A DNA stretch of 38,898 nucleotides from an uncultured Methanomicrobiales archaeon. GTDB taxonomy: Archaea; Halobacteriota; Methanomicrobia; Methanomicrobiales; Methanospirillaceae. Positions 33,630 through 38,898 of this stretch are shown here, in pieces. Each line of letters starts with the position of its first letter. Within the stretch, counting starts at the first letter, position 1. The stretch covers positions 1 to 38,898 of the forward strand of contig CAIKOD010000087.1 of assembly GCA_903828975.1 (NCBI GenBank), read 5' to 3'. Below the pieces are notes generated by a model that had not been told where the DNA came from, made no database searches, and worked only from the letters and a program-made list of their open reading frames with translations. Position numbers and translations under genes: made by a program.

Positions 33630-33992
33630 ATGCAAAAATACATTCAGGAAATCAATGATAAAGCCAGACCAGAACGGTGGCAGTCTGTGGTCGCACTGGA
33701 AAAGATGGGGAGGCCTGCGGTGGAGTACCTTGTGCTTGCACTGAAGGATGAAGATAAATGGGTCCGATATGCGGCAGCTGATGCTCTGGGGAACATCGGT
33801 GACCAGTGTTGTTTTGACCATCTTATCGGTTCATTACAGGATAACGACCAGGACGTAAGATTTGTCACTGCGGAAGCTCTCGGAAAACTGGGGGATCCGA
33901 AGGCCTGCAGTGCGTTGGATACCACATGCAACCAGGATAACGGATATGTTAAAATTGCAGCTGAAGAGGCCCTGATAAAGTTAAACCGCTGA
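33630..33992 (+). CDS. Small HEAT-repeat protein
   Basis: This 120-residue helical-repeat protein has HEAT units in tandem: RPERWQSVVALEKMGRPAVEYLVLAL, DKWVRYAAADALGNIGDQCCFDHLIGSL and QDVRFVTAEALGKLGDPKACSAL, plus a partial last unit ending in AAEEALIKL. Such PBS-lyase/HEAT-type repeats serve as protein-interaction scaffolds; the partner is unknown. There is no signal peptide or membrane segment. GGGGGGAA seven bases before ATG 33630 decides this start over the track's 33540. It stands alone between two long non-coding regions. Confidence 0.82.
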   Translation: MQKYIQEINDKARPERWQSVVALEKMGRPAVEYLVLALKDEDKWVRYAAADALGNIGDQCCFDHLIGSLQDNDQDVRFVTAEALGKLGDPKACSALDTTCNQDNGYVKIAAEEALIKLNR

Positions 33993-34235
33993 CATCCGGG
34001 CTTTGTAACCTGCAGAATGCATCCTCTCTTTTATTGAAACTGCTGCAACGATACCATAGTAGGTTCTAAATAATTCCGGGTTATAGATGAACACAGGATA
34101 TCCTCCTGCAAAAGGCATTTTTTATCAATGAAAAAACTGATTATTCCCGACTCGCAGAAAAAAAACTATTCCTCCGGTTTAATTAACAGGGCCATGAAGG
34201 AAAATTTCAGAGGATATTCCAAAATAGCATTAAGG
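33993..34235 (+). other. Non-coding stretch with a short ORF (34128-) interrupted by MITE copy C
   Basis: The only ORF of note starts at 34128 (MKKLIIPDSQKKNYSSG...) and runs into the MITE. If the element and one target copy are removed, the frame continues as VLPSCEIKISRFHVP and stops, giving about 51 residues. No domain or good ribosome-binding site is seen, so this may be chance. The rest holds T-rich sequence after the HEAT gene and nothing recognisable. Confidence 0.3.
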
Positions 34236-34497
34236 GTTCTACCGGCTTTGTTGAAATCCGCTCAATCTATCTTGCACATTAGGTTATTCCAAAATTTAGT
34301 CACGCTCCCCCTGTCACACTCCCGTTAAGATATTCGTGGGCAGGGTTCAATTTGGGCATTCAAAGAAAAATTTCATAGATTTGGATATCATATCCTATCC
34401 CAACCGGCGGAGCCCCCGGGGGTGAAACCCCCTCCTGTCTGAGCAGTTCTGTTAACTATTTTTATTCTGCAAAGAATTTCTACAGTGCCGTTCTACC
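34236..34497. mobile_element. MITE copy C (element 34244-34489) with perfect 8-bp target duplication
   Basis: This is a 246-bp non-coding element. Its left end is GGCTTTGTTGAAAT and its right end ATTTCTACAGTGCC reads GGCACTGTAGAAAT on the other strand. GTTCTACC flanks it exactly on both sides (34236-34243 and 34490-34497). The inner landmarks CCGTTAAGATATTCGTGGGCAGGG and TATCCCAACCGGCGGAGC are shared with copy B. The sequence is diverged and slightly shortened, but the target duplication is intact. Confidence 0.92.
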
Positions 34498-34674
34498 ATC
34501 ATGTGAGATAAAAATCTCCCGTTTTCACGTACCATAACCGGGATAATAAGGATGCAGCACTACCTGAATTAAAAAGGGCGACTCAATAATGTCTTTATGG
34601 ATTGGTCCCGTTCGTGGTGCAACTACTAAAATTGAAAATGTTTGCGGGGTGGAATAAAAATTTATCCATCATAA
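34498..34674. other. Gap between MITE copy C and the PAS regulator gene end
   Basis: A small hairpin GAGAT-AAAA-ATCTC followed by CCCGTTTT (34505-34524) is the only structure seen. No gene is visible. Confidence 0.35.
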
Positions 34675-37600
34675 TTATTTTGCGTTTTTATTCCGGTCAT
34701 GAACCCTTTGGACAAGTACATAGCCGTTTTTTTCACCATCAGGGCCCCTTATTTCAGATACCGTTGCTTCTACTGTCAGCCGGCCTTCATTGGTGATCAA
34801 CGAGTACCGGAGGAGAGAATTGCTTTCTTTTTCTGTATCTGTAATAAAATCAAGAACAATTTTCCGGTATTCTGGTGCGATAATGCTGGAGATATGTCGG
34901 TCAATTACTTCTATTTCCCCCATATTCCCGATTAGTGCAGCCATGGCAGTATTTAACCTATATATTTTACAGGTACTGTCAAGCACTATAACAAGGTCAG
35001 TCGAAGCGTTCATTGCATTAAAAAGGACGGCCTGTTCGTTATTAATATTTTGAAGCCTCTCTGTTTCTTTTACAAGGTTATCATGGAGGACCCGCATCCC
35101 TTCCATCTGCGACCTGGCAATATCACCTGATACTCCATGGGCTTTATGGAGGGACTCTTCAAACATTTTCAGTGCACTAATATCACGGATTGTCATAATA
35201 GCCCCATTACGTATACCGTCTTTATCGAGTAACGGAGATGCCTTTTCAAGAGACCCGCTCTCCTGTGAGCCCTTCTTTGCGAGGAGCCCTGATTCATGGA
35301 TAAGGTTTGTCCCGAGAATTGTTACACCGGGATAGTGATTACGGACTTCATCCACGGGTAGATCGAGGAGGTCTATCAGGAGCGGGATCTCCCGGTTTTC
35401 CTGGCGTAACACCTCTGCATACCGGTCGGTACCGATGATGATTTCCCTCTTCACTCCGGTGAAACCTTCAATAGCCCTGTTCCAGGCGATTACGTGGTGC
35501 GATTGGTCAATGACAAATGTCGGGTCAGGGAGAAACTCGATAATGTCAGAAAGCTCCCGGCCAGTCGCGTTCAGTTTACTCCGGAGTTCTTTCAGTTCTG
35601 TTATATTTACAAATGAAAGGATAATATAGAGGGGTTTTCCTGAAGCGTCAGTGATGCACCGGACTGTCAGTTCGGTAATAGTAACCTTCCCTTCACGGTC
35701 TTTCAGCCGGACCTCTCCTTTCCAGCCATTCTTTTTAAAACTCTCTACCCTCACATTTTGTAATTCCGCAAGTATTGAAGCATCCCCGTGAGTAAAATGG
35801 TCAATCGGGTGATAAATTACTTCATCCAGGGAACGGTACCCAAGAATGTCAACAAATGCCCGGTTCGCGTAAATTACATTTCCGGCAAGATCAAGTATTA
35901 CAATGGCGTTCGTTGCTGCGGAAACTGCACTCTCCTTCAGGAATAATTCATGTTCCGCCCGTATCCGGGGGGAAATATCCGCAAACATGGCCATCATGCA
36001 GATCGGATTTCCGGATGCATCCCTGACCAAGCTCGCTGAGAGCTGGGCATCCAGCCGGGACCCATCCCTTCTTCTTGGATGAATTTCTCCAATCCAGCCA
36101 CCTTTCTTTCTTAAGGCCTTTTTCACTTCCTCAACGATTTTTAATTCAAGGGGGTCCTCGTGGGCAAAAAGTTCCATGGGTTGACCGATGACCTCTTCAG
36201 GTGACGTGTAACCAAACATCCTCATGAATGAACGGTTCGCAAATGTCACGTTACCATCCATTCCTGCAATAACAATACCGTTTACTGAGGACTCAATTGC
36301 ATATCCCTTGATGAGAAGGTCCCTCTCATCCTGTTTCTGCCGGGTGATATCCCTCGAAATGCTGGATACCCCGATGATATGCCCCTCGTCGTTCCGGATC
36401 GGTGAGAGGGTAAGTGCAATATTGATTAATGTTCCATCTTTTTTCCTCCAGACGTCCTCATGACTATTAATATGCTCCCCCTGACGTATCTGCTCAAGGA
36501 CCCGGAAGAAATATTCCTGGTTTTCAGCCGGGATTAGCAGTGAGACCGGTTTCCCGGTAATCTCCCCTGACGTATACCCATACATCTTTTCTGCACCGTT
36601 ATTCCAGGATATAATTGACCCATCAGGAGATTTGCCTATAATTGCCTCTTCAGACGATTCTACGATGGACTTATGGATAGCCCGGATTTTTTCCACATCC
36701 ATGCGGTCGGTAATGTCTTCGTAGGTGATAAACTGCCTCGCGCCTGATATAGAAACTGCCCGGATTTCGATCTCCCGTAACGATCCCTCTTTTGATTTTA
36801 TTACAGTGCGGATCTGTGTCACCTCCCCGGCAGCCGATGTATATAACCAGCGCATACGGGTCGCTTCCATCTCATTACGAAGGTTTTCATCCGGGTAGGC
36901 ACGGACCTGCCATTCCCTGATTGTCGGGAGTTCCTCTTTCGTATACCCGAATACCTCGGTAAACCGGTCATTAAGGTAGGTAATTACCCCTGAACTTTCA
37001 ACAATACTTATCGGGAAGGGAGAATAATCGACAATTTTTCTGAATTGGTCTTCATTTTCCCGGAGGGTTTCTTCAGCCAGCTGTTTCTGTAGCACAATTG
37101 ATGATTCCCGGATATAGGTCTCAAAAATATCTACATTGTGAGGTGTAACTCCTCCTTTCATCAGGAGGGCAACCCGGCCGAGAAGCTTTTCTTTTCTCGC
37201 AAGTCCGATCACGTAAATTCCGGAAATTTTTAACTTTTCTTCTAGTACTGAACATACTTCGGGAGGATATGAACGGTTAATAGCCTCGTACAGCGATGCA
37301 TCAATCTTTACCAGCTTCCTGGAAAGCAGGTTTGACATTGGGCGGTCAGACATCGGATAGGTCATCCCTACCGGGTCACGGCCCACAAGGGCAATAATCT
37401 GTTCTCTTGCCTGCTCATCAAGAACAACACGTACAAGAAACTGCCCGGTAATCTCGTCATAGGAATGTACGACGACCACCGAGTCAGGGACCAGCTCTAA
37501 TGCACCTTCTCCTATCCGGTTGAAAATGTCATCTTTCCCGGCGATATCAACTAACTCGGTGGTCCTCCTCGAGAGCATTTCAAGGCCCCTGATATACTCT

Positions 37601-38559
37601 ACGGCCTTTTCTTCAGCTATGATCCTGTCAGTGATATCACGGCCGACCGACTGGTACTCAGTGACATGACCCTGATCGTCGAAAATAGCCCGATCACTCC
37701 ATTGCTGCCAGCGGATGGTACCATCTGTCATGATAATGCGGTGATTGATACTCTGAACGGGGTGCTCAGGGGTCAATGAAGCAAAGTGGGCCCTGACTAG
37801 GGGACGGTCTTTTTCGGGTACATCCGGAATGAACACGTTATTCAGGAGATCCTCCCTTTTTTTCCCAAAGTAACGCAGATATGCTTCATTTACGAAAATG
37901 TGTTTACCACCAGGGAGAAAACGGGAGATGAACTCGGTCTGGTCTTCGACGATATTCCTGTACCGGGCCTCACTGACCTTGAGCTGGCGCTCGTATTCCT
38001 TTGTATCAGTCACGTTTTCGAGGATAATGGTGACACCCCGGGCCCCCTCTTCAAAAACGGTAGGGACCAGTTTCACCCTGTAATACAGTTCCGCAGCGGC
38101 ACTTTCACCCGTTACAGGACGTTTATACCGGATATTTAGCGAAACCTCAGTTTTTTCAGGGGATTCCTTAACTGCATCAGCAAGGGGCAGCTCCCTGACA
38201 AACGGGATCGGGATATCCGGGAGTGGTGTGCCGATAATGGCTTCCCGGGTCATGGTAAAGGCTTGAAGAAAATTTTCATTGACCTGCATGATCCGGAGGT
38301 CTGAGTCTGTGATGATTACCAGGTCTGATGACAAGGAGAGCATTGCAGAAAGAGGCACCCTTTGCGAGAGGAAATAAATTTTTGCTGTCCCGTAACTCCG
38401 CATTTCGACCTGGCCGGAGACAAGGAGGAGGTCAAGGTACTTCGCGACAGAGTTCCGGTTCATCTTCAGGTTGTGGGAGATATCCGAGATGCTCAGGCCT
38501 TTCGGCTTGAACTTAAGGTGGTTCTTGATTCTCGCTATCTTCTCCTGCTCAAGGATCAT
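34675..38559 (-). CDS. Winged-helix / multi-PAS / GAF sensory protein without a kinase domain
   Basis: This is a 1294-residue soluble sensor-regulator. Residues 1-62 form a winged helix-turn-helix (IARIKNHLKFKPKGLSISDI, LKMNRNSVAKYLDLLLVSGQV). PAS domains follow near 70-190, 198-320, 503-625, 636-745, 756-870, 880-995, 1005-1150 and 1183-1290. Several end with the DIT linker and contain NxxF/FGYT motifs. A GAF-like domain lies near 330-500. There is no H-box, HATPase or receiver domain and no membrane segment, so the output is probably DNA binding by the N-terminal wing, i.e. a one-component regulator. The ATG is about 29 bases after a box A, so the transcript is probably leaderless. MITE copies flank the gene on both sides. 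Confidence 0.9.
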   Translation of the reverse strand: MILEQEKIARIKNHLKFKPKGLSISDISHNLKMNRNSVAKYLDLLLVSGQVEMRSYGTAKIYFLSQRVPLSAMLSLSSDLVIITDSDLRIMQVNENFLQAFTMTREAIIGTPLPDIPIPFVRELPLADAVKESPEKTEVSLNIRYKRPVTGESAAAELYYRVKLVPTVFEEGARGVTIILENVTDTKEYERQLKVSEARYRNIVEDQTEFISRFLPGGKHIFVNEAYLRYFGKKREDLLNNVFIPDVPEKDRPLVRAHFASLTPEHPVQSINHRIIMTDGTIRWQQWSDRAIFDDQGHVTEYQSVGRDITDRIIAEEKAVEYIRGLEMLSRRTTELVDIAGKDDIFNRIGEGALELVPDSVVVVHSYDEITGQFLVRVVLDEQAREQIIALVGRDPVGMTYPMSDRPMSNLLSRKLVKIDASLYEAINRSYPPEVCSVLEEKLKISGIYVIGLARKEKLLGRVALLMKGGVTPHNVDIFETYIRESSIVLQKQLAEETLRENEDQFRKIVDYSPFPISIVESSGVITYLNDRFTEVFGYTKEELPTIREWQVRAYPDENLRNEMEATRMRWLYTSAAGEVTQIRTVIKSKEGSLREIEIRAVSISGARQFITYEDITDRMDVEKIRAIHKSIVESSEEAIIGKSPDGSIISWNNGAEKMYGYTSGEITGKPVSLLIPAENQEYFFRVLEQIRQGEHINSHEDVWRKKDGTLINIALTLSPIRNDEGHIIGVSSISRDITRQKQDERDLLIKGYAIESSVNGIVIAGMDGNVTFANRSFMRMFGYTSPEEVIGQPMELFAHEDPLELKIVEEVKKALRKKGGWIGEIHPRRRDGSRLDAQLSASLVRDASGNPICMMAMFADISPRIRAEHELFLKESAVSAATNAIVILDLAGNVIYANRAFVDILGYRSLDEVIYHPIDHFTHGDASILAELQNVRVESFKKNGWKGEVRLKDREGKVTITELTVRCITDASGKPLYIILSFVNITELKELRSKLNATGRELSDIIEFLPDPTFVIDQSHHVIAWNRAIEGFTGVKREIIIGTDRYAEVLRQENREIPLLIDLLDLPVDEVRNHYPGVTILGTNLIHESGLLAKKGSQESGSLEKASPLLDKDGIRNGAIMTIRDISALKMFEESLHKAHGVSGDIARSQMEGMRVLHDNLVKETERLQNINNEQAVLFNAMNASTDLVIVLDSTCKIYRLNTAMAALIGNMGEIEVIDRHISSIIAPEYRKIVLDFITDTEKESNSLLRYSLITNEGRLTVEATVSEIRGPDGEKNGYVLVQRVHDRNKNAK

Positions 38560-38583
38560 TACATCGTGTTAGGGTGCCCGGAG

Positions 38584-38592
38584 CTATAAAGT
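38584..38592 (-). promoter_or_regulatory. Predicted box A of the multi-PAS regulator gene
   Basis: On the minus strand ACTTTATAGC is centred about 29 bases before the ATG at 38559. That is the distance expected when transcription starts at the start codon itself. Confidence 0.6.
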
Positions 38593-38636
38593 GTTGTGAT
38601 ATCACCTGAAGCTGGATTGCTATTTACCATTATTTT

Positions 38637-38898
38637 GGCTTTGTTGAAACCCTGCGGGGTCATAAAAAAGAAGAGGGAAATACGAATACGGGAGGGAGTT
38701 TCACCCCCTCCCTGCCTCACCCCCATTAAGATATTCTTCGGGCAGGGTTTCCCGAAAGCACATTAAATTCAGGGTATTTTTAGATAGTCTCAATCCCAAC
38801 CGGGGTCGCCACAGCGGCGGGGCGGAGCCCCGGGAGCGTGGGTTAATTTCGGAACAACCCGAAATCGCTAGAAATTATCAGAGCATTTCTACAGAGCC
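38637..38898. mobile_element. MITE copy B (complete, ends at the window edge)
   Basis: This is a 262-bp non-coding element from GGCTTTGTTGAAACCC to ATTTCTACAGAGCC, the last base of the window. It contains the internal stems GGGAGG...CCTCCC and GGGGCGGAGCCCC and shares landmarks with copies A and C. The eight bases before it are ATTATTTT, so the target duplication should lie just beyond the window end. Confidence 0.88.

Overview
The window looks like chromosomal DNA of a euryarchaeal methanogen, most likely of the order Methanomicrobiales. It encodes TATA-binding protein, MCM, two replication factor C small subunits, NMD3, the archaeal pantoate kinase / phosphopantothenate synthetase pair, and a tetrahydromethanopterin-type dihydroneopterin aldolase (MptD). 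It also carries large PKD-domain surface proteins and multi-PAS regulators, which are common in that order. The species assignment is inference; no rRNA is present.

Layout: 1-480 is a GC-rich, hairpin-rich non-coding stretch of unknown nature. It is followed by a minus-strand tRNA-Leu(CAG) at 481-564 and an exact 29-base copy of that tRNA's 5' part 83 bases upstream. 781-2646 encodes an acyl-CoA synthetase carrying an N-terminal ribbon-helix-helix DNA-binding domain. 3150-4655 encodes a PKD-domain membrane protein, and 4845-6111 holds a decayed second acyl-CoA synthetase without the DNA-binding domain. TBP follows at 6241-6795. The minus-strand block 7292-13139 reads, in transcription order, RPA-associated protein (COG3390 type), calcineurin-type phosphoesterase, Lhr-type helicase, then a TPR/transmembrane/transglutaminase-like protein. 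13140-13658 is a divergent control region rich in palindromes, in front of a 2102-residue cell-surface protein (seven-bladed propeller, eight PKD domains, three PEGA-like modules, four InlB-like repeats, C-terminal anchor).

20326-31618 is a long plus-strand run of mostly overlapping or closely spaced genes: rfcS, mcm, mptD, a TatD-related hydrolase, DUF424, nmd3, a TYW2-like tRNA enzyme, coaBC, pantoate kinase, a likely 32-residue microprotein, phosphopantothenate synthetase, a second RFC small subunit with a degenerate Walker B, and a methyltransferase. It mixes DNA replication, ribosome/tRNA maturation and coenzyme synthesis (CoA and methanopterin). A convergent AIR-synthase-related gene follows, then an AT-rich gap, a HEAT-repeat protein, and a 1294-residue wHTH/8xPAS/GAF regulator on the minus strand.

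The main structure not explained by genes is a dispersed non-coding element of about 250-264 bp in three copies (6880-7143, 34244-34489, 38637-38898). It has GGCTTTGTTGAAA / TTTCTACAGAGCC terminal inverted repeats and 8-bp target duplications (perfect in one copy, 7/8 in another), so it is a MITE with IS6-like ends. Other items worth a second look are the ribbon-helix-helix/acyl-CoA synthetase fusion, the microprotein between the two CoA-pathway genes, the ATPase-impaired RFC paralogue, and the palindromes upstream of the giant surface protein. All calls were made by reading the sequence; no database search was run.
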